From an uncultured Lachnospiraceae bacterium (GTDB lineage: Bacteria; Bacillota; Clostridia; Lachnospirales; Lachnospiraceae), in assembly GCA_910583615.1 (NCBI GenBank), contig CAJTXP010000016.1, positions 16,073 through 80,072 on the forward strand: 64,000 bases of DNA, written 5' to 3'. The translations under genes and the position numbers were made by a program. Within the stretch, counting starts at the first letter, position 1. Each line of letters starts with the position of its first letter. Shown here in pieces: positions 46,947-55,741 of the stretch. The notes under the pieces are model-generated. The model had not been told where the DNA came from. It was given only the letters and a program-made list of their open reading frames with translations, and did no database searches.

Positions 46947-47771
46947 TCATGCATTGCCCAGACCCCTGTTCATGCTTCCGCTCTCAAAGCCCTTCAAGTC
47001 CAGCGCCACATAGGAAAATCCCAGTCCGCTCAGGCGCTTCTGCACCTGCTCATACCGTCCCTGTTCCATCATGGCGGGAATGTCATCGAACAAAAGTTCG
47101 ATCCTCGCCAGATCCCCGTGCATCCGTACCCTGCGCTGTACAAAGCCAAGTTCTGTCAGAAAATTCTCCGCCTGCTCCACCATGTCCATCTTCTCCGGCG
47201 TGATCCGCTCCCCATACACGAAACGGGACGCAAGACATGCCATGGACGGCTTCTCCCAGGTGGGCAGCCCCAGCCTTCTGGACATTTCCCTGATCTCCGC
47301 CTTGGTAAAACCGGCCTCCTTCAGGGGGCTTTGGATCTTCAGCTCCTGAAGCGCCAAAAGCCCCGGCCGGTAATCTCCCTGATCGTCCAGGTTGGAGCCT
47401 TCCATCAGCGCCTCGAAGCCTTCCTCCTTTGCCGCCTTCATCATCCTCTGAAACAGTGTTTTTTTACAGAGATAACACCGGTTGGGCGGATTGTCCGCAA
47501 ATCCCTCGATGGAAAATTCATCCACCGTCTCTACCCGGTGCCTGATCCCGTGCTGACTGCAGAAATCCTTCGCTTCCTGAAGTTCCCGCCGGGGAACCGC
47601 ATGGAGAGAGATCGTCAGCGCCAGCAGCTGATCCCCCAGCGCCTCCTTCGCCGCATATAATAAAAAGACCGAATCCACTCCTCCGGAAAAGGCGGCAGCC
47701 GCCTTTCCCGCCGAAGCGATCCGGTTCTTTAACCATTCATACTTCTGTTCCAGATCCTCTATGTATCCCAT
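46947..47771 (-). CDS. larE: ATP-dependent sacrificial sulfur transferase LarE
   Basis: 274 residues. The PP-loop AFSGGVDSVFLLYAA is near residue 30, and the sacrificial Cys lies in NPPNRCYLCKKTLF. KPSMACLASRFVYGERIT is also typical. LarE adds sulfur to the pincer nickel nucleotide cofactor precursor. No larA, larB or larC is in the window, so the cofactor's user is elsewhere or different. The ATG at 47769-47771 has AGGAG at 8 bases. Confidence 0.95.
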   Translation of the reverse strand: MGYIEDLEQKYEWLKNRIASAGKAAAAFSGGVDSVFLLYAAKEALGDQLLALTISLHAVPRRELQEAKDFCSQHGIRHRVETVDEFSIEGFADNPPNRCYLCKKTLFQRMMKAAKEEGFEALMEGSNLDDQGDYRPGLLALQELKIQSPLKEAGFTKAEIREMSRRLGLPTWEKPSMACLASRFVYGERITPEKMDMVEQAENFLTELGFVQRRVRMHGDLARIELLFDDIPAMMEQGRYEQVQKRLSGLGFSYVALDLKGFESGSMNRGLGNA

Positions 47772-47782
47772 ATTGTCCACTC

Positions 47783-48364
47783 CTATGCCGCCGCTTCCGC
47801 CGCCGCAGTTCCATGCACGAGATATACCATGGCCGCCAGCACCTGCAGGCATACCCGGGTAATATACTCACAGTCTTCTTCCACGCTGCGGTGCATCTCC
47901 ATATACTCCTGATGATTCCGGCGGATGTAGCCCAGAATATCTTCTACCGAATAAAGCTTCTCCTCTTCATCCACGCACAGCGCATATGCCTGCTCCTGTA
48001 TGTAGGAGCGAAGCCCGAACTTCAGATATTTCTCATAGACGCAATGGTCTTTCAGGCTTCCTGGATAATTCCTGTTATGAGGAAATGTAAAATAATCTGC
48101 TATATAGTGGAAAATCTGTCCCAGGTCAATCATATACCGCATGGAATCCTCCGGCCTGCGTCCCGCATCTTCCGTCAGCCTGCGAATCTTCTGTTCCACC
48201 ATATCAAATGTCTCATCATACTCATGACGCACTGTCAAAAAAGACGGCCTGCAGTCCGGCAGCAGGCTCCCCACATAAAATGCCTTCCATCTCCGTCTCA
48301 GCACATCGTCTCCCGCCTTCCGGATCAGAAAACGTGCCAGTGAAATATGTGATTTTTTCCGCAT
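47783..48364 (-). CDS. Zinc-dependent phospholipase C-like protein
   Basis: 193 residues. It starts MRKKSHISLARFLI and has FYVGSLLPDCRPSF, FHYIADYFTFPHNR and HCVYEK. These His/Asp patterns match the clostridial zinc-dependent phospholipase C family (PF00882), but no signal peptide is present, so it is probably cytoplasmic. The true substrate is unknown. It precedes larE by 11 bp. The ATG at 48362-48364 has GGAGG upstream. It is the last clearly core gene before the accessory region. Confidence 0.82.
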   Translation of the reverse strand: MRKKSHISLARFLIRKAGDDVLRRRWKAFYVGSLLPDCRPSFLTVRHEYDETFDMVEQKIRRLTEDAGRRPEDSMRYMIDLGQIFHYIADYFTFPHNRNYPGSLKDHCVYEKYLKFGLRSYIQEQAYALCVDEEEKLYSVEDILGYIRRNHQEYMEMHRSVEEDCEYITRVCLQVLAAMVYLVHGTAAAEAAA

Positions 48365-48510
48365 GTTCCATCCTCCATCCTCACATACCAGTGTATACTC
48401 AAACCGGATTTTATTGTAGCACACTTTTGGTCAGGATGCACGTGTTTTTTTCCTCTTCCAGAAAATGGCAGGATATCAGGCACACCATGTCTGCCCGCAC
48501 CCTGTCCGCG

Positions 48511-48741
48511 TTATGCCCCATTCCATTTCAGTTCGATCACCAGAGCAGGAAGCCGGGAACCCCTCTTCGGCAGATAGATCATATCCGCATAACCGGCCCC
48601 TGCCGGCAGTTCCTCCCACAATACCTACACGGCAATCTGAAGATCCGCAAAGAGCGCAGCAGAATCACACGTTTTATCATAGTAGGCGCACAGCATCTTT
48701 GCAGCAAATCCGCTGTTTCCCGGGTTTACATACATTCCCAT
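48511..48741 (-). pseudogene. Micro-remnant of an AAA-ATPase/PD-(D/E)XK gene
   Basis: The minus strand reads MGMYVNPGNSGFA, then AKMLCAYYDKTCDSAALF, a stop (TAG), and in the same frame ELPAGAGYADMIYLPKRG and LPALVIELKWNGA. These three pieces match the N-terminus, the post-Walker region and the nuclease motif of the intact 525-residue relative at 53975-55552 (MGIYLNPGN; ADMLVAYYSRGCDSCSLF; GFADVVYLPKR...VIELKW). About 450 residues have been lost in at least two deletions, in frame apart from the stop. Confidence 0.7.
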
Positions 48742-48753
48742 AAACCATACACC

Positions 48754-49621
48754 TCACCCAATAAAAACGGTCTTTCCTTCAAAGGCAAACCCATACTTCC
48801 GGATACGTTCCGGCGCGATTCCTTATGCGGTCAGAGAGGCGGCATATTTCATGCGGTCGATCTGCGTACGAAGTACCCTGCCGGAGAGAAGATCCTCCAT
48901 GATCATTTTCGTATCGGCGCTTCCCTCACGGATCAACTTTCCCACCAGACTGTTGCTGCTGGTGTTGGCCCAATAGGGGGCAAACTTCTTCTTATCCAGA
49001 TAATTGATGATCGACCAGGGATTGTAAATATCTGAACTCCTTCCAAAAGTAAAACCGTCATACCATGTCCGTACCTGTTCTCTTTCTTCATACAGTTCGT
49101 ACTCCTTCAGCACGCTCCACACTTCTTCCTGCGTAAAACCAAAGGAAGTATCATACTTTTCGGGAGGTGGTGGTCACGACCTCTATATGATTCAGATCCG
49201 AAAAAACGGACTCCTTACTGACTCTGGTGATTCCAGTCATGATCGCTCTTTCAAGATTATTGTAAAGATTTTTTATAATCTGGCAGATACTTTTTCTTGC
49301 ATCCGGAAAGGAGGTTTCCTTCACCCCGGCGAAACTTAAGAAGATGACTGGATACGTTCCCTGCAGTTTCCGATATTTTTCATCACGCCAGATGGAAAGA
49401 CTCTGAAACAGATCGCTCCTCCCCGCATAACGGACAGAGAAAAAACACGCTGTCATATTCAGATTCAGCGTCTTTCCAAAACGTCTGGGACGGGTGATCA
49501 GAGTTACGTCATCATCATTTTCCCACCATTCTTTGATGAACATCGTCTTATCAATATAGAAATTATTCTTCATGATCATTTGTTCAAAATCCTGATGGCC
49601 GATCCCGACTGTCCTCGGCAT
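48754..49621 (-). pseudogene. Decayed AAA-ATPase/PD-(D/E)XK gene
   Basis: This is a relative of the intact 562-residue gene at 58101-59789. The N-terminus is kept (MPRTVGIGHQDFEQMI; RPRRFGKTLNLNM). Residues equivalent to about 120-210 are deleted (KNLY joins LERAIMTGITR). A frameshift near 49160 breaks the reading after VVTTTS. The next frame resumes with KYDTSFGFTQEEVW and runs to LLSGRV. A second deletion of about 185 residues joins to KYAASLTA, followed by a TAA codon where the relative has Lys, then in frame GIAPERIRKYGFAFEG and a stop at 48754. Confidence 0.85.
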
Positions 49622-49700
49622 AACTGCACCTCCCGGCATTTTCCTGTATTTCGTCTTTCTTCCAGCGGCGTATAAAGACAGTTTTCAGAAACGCACCCGC

Positions 49701-50501
49701 TCAATCCTGCAGAAGACTTCCGCCGTCACTCAGATAATATCCGTCATACCACTGCCTGATTTCCTCAAAGGAAACTTTTTCCTGCTTCCGGCAGAGGCTT
49801 TTTACTTCCTCCTCGCTGAATCCGAAATACCGATCATAAATGTTATCATTCATAAAATGGTATTCGTCGAACATATTCAACTCGGAACCGCTGGAATACT
49901 TGGCGATCGGAAGAACGCCGGTCATATAAGCCAGATCCACATACGGCTGATCCTTCAAAAGTCCTTTCAGAAAAAGAAGGTACTTATCCTTCTCTTCTTT
50001 TCCCATAAAGCTGCGATAGAAGACGGAATCCCATTCATCCAGAATAAAGACAAAACGGTCCCCGGAATCCAGAAACATCTGATATACACTGCCGTATTTC
50101 TTCTCCCTGAGCTTCGGGTATATCTCCAGAAGATCCTGAGCCAGTTGATCCGTCACGTGCTTCCGGTATTCCTCATAACTGCCACACCCGTCCGGCTGCC
50201 TGCTCAAGTCCATATGGATCACATTATACTGATTCTGGTGTCTGCCGTAATCTTTCGTCTCTGCTATTTTCAGATGATCAAACAACGCCCTGCTGTCCGC
50301 GCCTTTTGTCAGATAAGCGGCCAGCATGTTGGCGTTCACCGTCTTTCCGAATCTTCTGGGCCTCGTGATACAGATATACTGCCCCTCGCTCCTTATATTT
50401 TCACAGACCGTCTCGATCATCCTGCTTTTGTCTACATAATATTTGCTCTTGACTGCTTTTTCAAAAAGTATAATGGATGTTTGGGTGTTGAGATAATTCA
50501 T
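49701..50501 (-). CDS. AAA-ATPase-like protein, C-terminal half missing
   Basis: 266 residues of the AAA-ATPase_like (PF09820) type. It starts MNYLNTQTSIILFEKAVKSK, with the nucleotide-binding ITRPRRFGKTVNANMLAAY near residue 50, Walker B-like FVFILDEWDSVF and LAYMTGVLPIAKY. It stops after RQWYDGYYLSDGG, where intact relatives continue for about 250 residues including the PD-(D/E)XK nuclease. The ATG at 50499-50501 has GGAGGGG upstream, so the stub may still be made. Probably a pseudogene. Confidence 0.75.
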   Translation of the reverse strand: MNYLNTQTSIILFEKAVKSKYYVDKSRMIETVCENIRSEGQYICITRPRRFGKTVNANMLAAYLTKGADSRALFDHLKIAETKDYGRHQNQYNVIHMDLSRQPDGCGSYEEYRKHVTDQLAQDLLEIYPKLREKKYGSVYQMFLDSGDRFVFILDEWDSVFYRSFMGKEEKDKYLLFLKGLLKDQPYVDLAYMTGVLPIAKYSSGSELNMFDEYHFMNDNIYDRYFGFSEEEVKSLCRKQEKVSFEEIRQWYDGYYLSDGGSLLQD

Positions 50502-50630
50502 AAGCCCCTCCGCCTGCACACAGCATCGCTTCTATATTTTTATTATAGACCAGCTTCCGGAGTATTTCCATCATTTTTAATTTACGGCCGCATCTTTTCA
50601 TATCCTTTGATGATTCTGCCGAGGCAAAAC

Positions 50631-50654
50631 GCCGCCGGCCGGACCGCCGGCGGC
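50631..50654 (-). terminator. GC-rich hairpin after the third hybrid kinase
   Basis: GCCGCCGGC (50631-50639) pairs perfectly with GCCGGCGGC (50646-50654) across a 6-base loop. On the minus strand it is followed by GTTTTGCC. It begins 8 bp after the kinase stop at 50663. Confidence 0.6.
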
Positions 50655-50662
50655 CGCTCCCG

Positions 50663-53242
50663 TCATCCTCTCAGCCGGCTCATGACCCGGAAGAGCTTCC
50701 GGATGTCCACCGGCTTCGCCAGGTGTTCATTCATTCCGGCATCCTTCGCCATGGCCACGTCTTCCTCAAACGCGTTTGCCGACAGCGCGATGATAGGCAC
50801 GGTTTTTGCATCCGGCCGGTTCAGGCCGCGGATCACGCGGGTCGCCTCATATCCGCTCATGACCGGCATCATCAGATCCATAATCACACAGTCAAACGTT
50901 CCCGGATCAGATGCCGCAAACGTATCCACGGCTGCTTTTCCGTCGTTCGCAGTCGTAACCCCGGCGCCTGCCTCTTTCAGCATGAACTCTATGATCTCAC
51001 AGTTGATTTCATTATCTTCCACCAGCAGGACCTGCATCCCGGCAATGTTTTCCTGTGCATTTTTCTCCTCATCTACATGTTTTATATTCTGAGCTCCATC
51101 GATCCGGAAAGGCAGGGTGATCTGGAATACGCTTCCTTTTCCGACCTGGCTGTCTACGCCAATCGTCCCTTCCATCTGTTCCACCAGCTTTTTTACCGCG
51201 GACAGGCCAAGCCCCACGCCGTTATAATTGGTTCTTGCGCCCTGATGTTCCTGGGTAAACGGTTCAAAAATATGCCGTTTAAAATCTTCGCTGATGCCGA
51301 TTCCGGTATCTTCGATCACAAACCGGTAATCTGCGGTGTCTCCCTGACAGGCCGTTTCCATGACCCGGACAACTACAGAACCATGGGGCCGGTTATATTT
51401 CAGAGCGTTGTCGATGATATGGATCAGAATCTGTTTCAAGTGCATTGGATTCCCGATCAGCCTGTTATGCCGCAGCCCGGCCTCCTTAAGCATCAGGCAA
51501 AGCCCCTTCTCCTCCGCCTGGGCGGACAGAATCGCAATACAGCTTTCCACTGTGTCAAGCAGGTCAAAAGGTTCCTCCACCTCTGCCGGCCTTCCGCTCT
51601 CCAGCCTGCTGACCTGAAGGACATCGTTCACCAGAGACAGCAGATGCTCCGCCGACACACGGATTTTCTTCCGGCACTCTTTCTGCCGTTCGCCGTCATC
51701 CCGGCTTTTCTCCATGATCGCCAGCATCCCCAGAATCCCGTTAATGGGCGTGCGCAGATCATGAGACATATGGGAGAGGAACTCGCTCTTCGCCGAATTT
51801 GCCTGCCGGACCTTTTCCAGCAGTTCCATAATGGCCTGCTCCTGCTTCTTTCTCGTCATCATGGTGTCCGTAATGTCCTGATGATAGCCGTTCAGGCAGG
51901 AGCCCGGTTTTCGGAACGTTTTGTCCGGAACGCCGCCGCAGCGGACATAGATTTTCCCAAGCTTCGGATGATTCCATGGATAGATCACCTCGCAGCATCC
52001 GGTTTTCAATATTTCTCCCACCGCCTCCTGCACCATCTCCACATAGTCGGGATCAATGTTTGCAAACCAGTGCTCATAGCATGTCTCCGGATCAATCTCA
52101 TCCGGCACTCCCAGGAGGATCCGCATGGTCCGGTCCGCATACATCCGCGGCCGGCAGCCCTCCTCCAGCTCAATCGTCCAGATGCCGGTTCTGGCTCCCT
52201 CCAGAATGTCCTCAAGGCTCTGTCTTGCCTCCAGCTTGTACTTTTCTTCCTGCTCCACCACGGCGTTGATATCCCGCTGGGCAAAAATCACACCGTTTCC
52301 TTCCGTCTTCTCCGCGGCGGAAAAATGAATCTCCATGTGTCTCAGTCCGCAGGAATTATCTTTCACCTGATACCGGACAGAAAATTTCTTTTTCGTCTCA
52401 AGCTGGGACATCACATAATCTTTTTGGGTCACGGCACGAAGCCGTTCCTGATCCCGGGCAGCCACACAGCGGGAAATATACCGCTCCATGGCCGTCTGGT
52501 ATCCATCCGCAAAACCGGCGGCCCAGTCTATCCCTGTCCGCCCGCTGTTCCGGTAGGTCTCGCACTCGCCCGTATCCAGATTCACCTGATAAATCCCCAG
52601 ATAGTCCACACTGAGGGCGTGGAGCACCTTATAACTCCGCTTTTCCAGTTCGCGGACCAGGTTGCGCCGCTTCAGGGAAGACACAATAAAATACGCCGCC
52701 GTCTGAAGCATATTCGATGCATATTCCAGCGATTTCACAGGAGGATTGTCCACACCGTAGAAGCCGATGAGTTTTTTGCCGTCATAGAGAGGAACTACCA
52801 CAAGAGAATGGATACTCTGCCGTTTCAGGATCTCATACTGCAGAGGGGATGTTTCCCGAAGCTCTTCCAGGTTCTCAATGACAATGTGCCTGCCGACGCT
52901 GAACCTCTGATACCAGCTGGCGCACACCTCCGGGGAAACGTTCTGAAGGCTTTTCTTTTCCGGCTCCACTCCGTCGGCCACCCACTCATAAGTGTTGTCA
53001 TCGCCTCCGAATTCGTTTTGCTCAAATATATACGTCCGTTCCCCGTTCAGCGCTTTTCCCAGATGTTCCAGGAGCACCTCCAGCGACTGGTCCGGGGTCT
53101 CCTCCATCAGGGCAACGCGAAGCCCCTCATTGATGATGGTCTCCAGATTCTGAACATTCTGCACACTGCTCTGCTGCCCATGGTCCCCGGCCTTCCATGT
53201 ACGTTCACCGGTTCGCCCAAAATTCTCCTTTGAATACCCCAT
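50663..53242 (-). CDS. Soluble hybrid histidine kinase with GAF and PAS-like input and receiver
   Basis: 859 residues without membrane helices. A GAF domain occupies about 30-190 (DQSLEVLLEHLGKALNGERTYIF; HSLVVVPLYDGKKLIGFYG). PAS-like regions follow near 200-460. HisKA has its His in FLSHMSHDLRTPINGILGML, then HATPase (EDTGIGI; GVGLGL). The receiver has VIMDLMMPVMSGYEAT and ends KPVDIRKLFRVM. The ATG at 53240-53242 has GGAGGAG upstream; longer in-frame starts overlap the aldo/keto reductase remnant and look non-coding. No partner regulator is adjacent. Confidence 0.92.
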   Translation of the reverse strand: MGYSKENFGRTGERTWKAGDHGQQSSVQNVQNLETIINEGLRVALMEETPDQSLEVLLEHLGKALNGERTYIFEQNEFGGDDNTYEWVADGVEPEKKSLQNVSPEVCASWYQRFSVGRHIVIENLEELRETSPLQYEILKRQSIHSLVVVPLYDGKKLIGFYGVDNPPVKSLEYASNMLQTAAYFIVSSLKRRNLVRELEKRSYKVLHALSVDYLGIYQVNLDTGECETYRNSGRTGIDWAAGFADGYQTAMERYISRCVAARDQERLRAVTQKDYVMSQLETKKKFSVRYQVKDNSCGLRHMEIHFSAAEKTEGNGVIFAQRDINAVVEQEEKYKLEARQSLEDILEGARTGIWTIELEEGCRPRMYADRTMRILLGVPDEIDPETCYEHWFANIDPDYVEMVQEAVGEILKTGCCEVIYPWNHPKLGKIYVRCGGVPDKTFRKPGSCLNGYHQDITDTMMTRKKQEQAIMELLEKVRQANSAKSEFLSHMSHDLRTPINGILGMLAIMEKSRDDGERQKECRKKIRVSAEHLLSLVNDVLQVSRLESGRPAEVEEPFDLLDTVESCIAILSAQAEEKGLCLMLKEAGLRHNRLIGNPMHLKQILIHIIDNALKYNRPHGSVVVRVMETACQGDTADYRFVIEDTGIGISEDFKRHIFEPFTQEHQGARTNYNGVGLGLSAVKKLVEQMEGTIGVDSQVGKGSVFQITLPFRIDGAQNIKHVDEEKNAQENIAGMQVLLVEDNEINCEIIEFMLKEAGAGVTTANDGKAAVDTFAASDPGTFDCVIMDLMMPVMSGYEATRVIRGLNRPDAKTVPIIALSANAFEEDVAMAKDAGMNEHLAKPVDIRKLFRVMSRLRG

Positions 53243-53358
53243 ATGACTCTCCTCCATATGAAACGAATCGGTACCGTTCCATTTTATTCCTGTTGTAGTT
53301 ACTGTTCCGCAGCCTCCGCGCCTGAGAAAAGGGCCTCTCTTTGCCATCCCCTTCCGTG

Positions 53359-53628
53359 TTATGATTCGCACGGCGCTCCATCCGGCCTGCCCAGATTCGT
53401 CTCTGCGCTTCCATAAACAGGACCATAGTTATTCGCCAGATCAAACTGCGTAATGCCGTGATCGAAAGCAGTCCTGCACATTGCCTTCATGCAGTCATAG
53501 TTATCCTTTGATCCGAAATTGTGCCAGAAGCCCAGAGAAACCGCAGGAAACTTCAAACCGCTCCTCCCCACCCGGTGATACGCCATCTTTTCATAACGCC
53601 TTTTGTCTGCTGCATAGATATCTACCAT
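53359..53628 (-). pseudogene. 5' fragment of an aldo/keto reductase gene
   Basis: 89 codons match the start of YghZ-type aldo/keto reductases: YHRVGRSGLKFPAVSLGFWH, then FDHGITQFDLANNYGP.YGSAETNLGR. Similarity then ends abruptly and a stop follows within ten codons. The full family is about 330 residues, so the catalytic Lys and His and the NADP site are absent. The AGGAGG ribosome binding site is intact. The hybrid kinase gene starts about 115 bp downstream. Confidence 0.85.
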
Positions 53629-53974
53629 TTCCTGTTTTCCTCCTTGCTTCCGCAGGTTTTTAAGATAAACAGTCCGATCAACCGGACATTTTTTATTTTA
53701 TTATACGTGAATGCATCTCTTTTCGCAATACCGCCTGGTTAATATCATGGATGATTCTCCATGTATGTTTAAACTTTTATATTCTCCGGGAGAGCAGCTG
53801 GTGCACATATGCCAGAATACCCCTGTCCAATAACGATTGTATCAGACCGGGGTATTCGCTGTTGCATACCGTGATTTCACCGTCGTGCAGACTGAGGATC
53901 TCCTTTGATATCTTTCCTCCCTCGCTTCCGCAGGTTCTTTCTTGTTCATGAACGTCATAAGCTTCTGATTTCTT
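53629..53974. other. 346-bp gap with duplicated leader sequence
   Basis: No intact gene is seen. The minus strand carries an unassigned frame of about 45 codons (ISKEILSLHDGEITVCNSE...) ending at 53777-53779, without a good start. Near 53920-53938 lies a second copy of the reductase leader (CTGCGGAAGCGAGGGAGGAAA then GATATC). It differs from the copy at 53639-53660 by loss of about 13 bp that includes the start codon. The region looks like debris of a duplication. Confidence 0.5.
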
Positions 53975-55552
53975 TTACATCTGTTTCCTGAATTTCTCAA
54001 TCACACATTCATGTCCCTTTTTCTCATCATAATTAATTCCCACCAGAAGTATATCTCCAGTATACTCTTCGATCCATGAAGCATAATTTCGATCTTTCAT
54101 CTGCCGGATGGCTCCTTCTGCAGATTTCTTCCATTTCAGTTCGATGACCAGCGCCGGCTTATCTACTTCTCTTTTCGGAAGATAAACCACATCCGCAAAG
54201 CCCTTTCCGCCCGGCAGTTCCATAATCGGTTTCATATAATATGCCTGTGCACTGTAATAGGCCATGAGGATCGTACAGGCAAGGGAATTCTCATCGTTGT
54301 ATTTGAGAATGGATGTGGTTTCGCTGTGAATTGTTTCCAGGCGGTCTGCCACAGCCTTTCCATCCATCTTCCATGTACATTCAAGGAGATCCGCCGACTG
54401 TTCCAGCGAACGGATCACCCCGTCCCATGCGGGGCCTTCAATCGCATTCTGGAATTCCTGCCCGATCTCCTGATTCGGAATAAATGTTTCTCCGGTCTTT
54501 CTGTCATATGTCAGATATCCAAGATGGATCAGGAGCGTAAGCACATCGTCTTTCGTATGAAATGTGGTCATATCATTCTGAAATTTCCGGGTATTGATTC
54601 TGCAGCGTCCATTTCCCAGCATTTTAATGACTGCTTCTTTCAGACCATCAAAGTTCAGATCAATATAGACTTTCAGCGCTTCATAAGTCTCTGTGCCGGT
54701 CCAGTAGCTCTGGAAGTCTTTCCACATCAATGCGTCGACAACTGATTTCGGGTTATAGATCAGGAGTTCATCCAGCCGATAACCGTCATACCATTTTTTC
54801 ATTTCTTCATAATCTACACCGTGTTCGCTGCACTGCTCTCTCACTTCTGTCTCAGTAAAACCAAAATATTCTCCCAGATCTTTTGGTTCGATCATGGAAT
54901 ATTCGTTGAAAATATTGATGGCGGAATGTTCGCCGTATTTTTTGATCGGAAGAATACCTGTCATATATGCCAGTTCCACATACTCATTCCCTTTAAAAAG
55001 ACCTCTCAGGAAATCCAGATAATCCTTCTGTGTTTCCTTTCGCTCTTTGGCCAGTCGAAACACGCAGTCCCATTCATCCAATATAAAAATAAACTGCTCT
55101 CCATTAAGGGCATAAAGCTGTTTCAGGACCCCTTGAAGTCCATATTCATCTACTTCAAAGCAATCCCCAAATTCCATCCGAAGTTCCTTGATCACAGCCT
55201 CCTGTATCCTCGCAATAAAAATATCCAGATGCGATTCATGAAACAAAAACTGCTGTACGTCCACACGAATCACATGATGACGATTCAGGTGTGTTTTATA
55301 GGAAGGTCTTTCTGCTATCTTTTTTCCTGAAAACAGACTGCAGGAATCACAGCCTCTGCTGTAATACGCCACAAGCATATCAGCAGCCATGGATTTTCCA
55401 AAACGCCGCGGACGGCTGACACAGACATATTTCCCTCTGGATTTGTTCAGTTTTTGATTCATAAGATCAATCATCTCTGTTTTATCAATATAAATGTCAT
55501 CCATAACTGCCTGTCTGAAGGATTCATTCCCCGGATTCAGATAGATACCCAT
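53975..55552 (-). CDS. AAA-ATPase-like / PD-(D/E)XK nuclease-like protein
   Basis: 525 residues, intact. The N-terminal AAA-ATPase_like domain (PF09820) has MGIYLNPGNESFRQAVMDD, the phosphate-binding VSRPRRFGKSMAADML near residue 50 and FIFILDEWDCVF as Walker B. ELAYMTGILPIKKY and KKWYDGYRLDELLIYNP follow. The C-terminal PDDEXK_9-like domain (PF08011) has GKGFADVVYLPKREVDKP and LVIELKW, a D...ExK arrangement. The family is abundant in gut anaerobes and its function is not established. It is a single gene, with GAGAGGTG upstream of the start. Confidence 0.9.
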   Translation of the reverse strand: MGIYLNPGNESFRQAVMDDIYIDKTEMIDLMNQKLNKSRGKYVCVSRPRRFGKSMAADMLVAYYSRGCDSCSLFSGKKIAERPSYKTHLNRHHVIRVDVQQFLFHESHLDIFIARIQEAVIKELRMEFGDCFEVDEYGLQGVLKQLYALNGEQFIFILDEWDCVFRLAKERKETQKDYLDFLRGLFKGNEYVELAYMTGILPIKKYGEHSAINIFNEYSMIEPKDLGEYFGFTETEVREQCSEHGVDYEEMKKWYDGYRLDELLIYNPKSVVDALMWKDFQSYWTGTETYEALKVYIDLNFDGLKEAVIKMLGNGRCRINTRKFQNDMTTFHTKDDVLTLLIHLGYLTYDRKTGETFIPNQEIGQEFQNAIEGPAWDGVIRSLEQSADLLECTWKMDGKAVADRLETIHSETTSILKYNDENSLACTILMAYYSAQAYYMKPIMELPGGKGFADVVYLPKREVDKPALVIELKWKKSAEGAIRQMKDRNYASWIEEYTGDILLVGINYDEKKGHECVIEKFRKQM

Positions 55553-55741
55553 ATGTTATGCACACCTCTCTTCTGCTGCCTTTCTGTTTCTTATATCTGT
55601 ATTTTATCATGACATCACCTGCGCTACAAGGCGGAATTCTATGCGAATCGTATAACCTTACTTTCGGATTTTCCTGGTCGGGATTCACAACAGCTGATAC
55701 TGGCCCGGCATTCCTCCACCATGCCGATTGGGCATCTCTCT

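Noticed and set aside
50723..53233. An 836-codon open frame on the plus strand opposite the third hybrid kinase
   Set aside because: It is antisense to a clearly recognisable kinase, has His/Leu/Phe-biased composition and matches no family.
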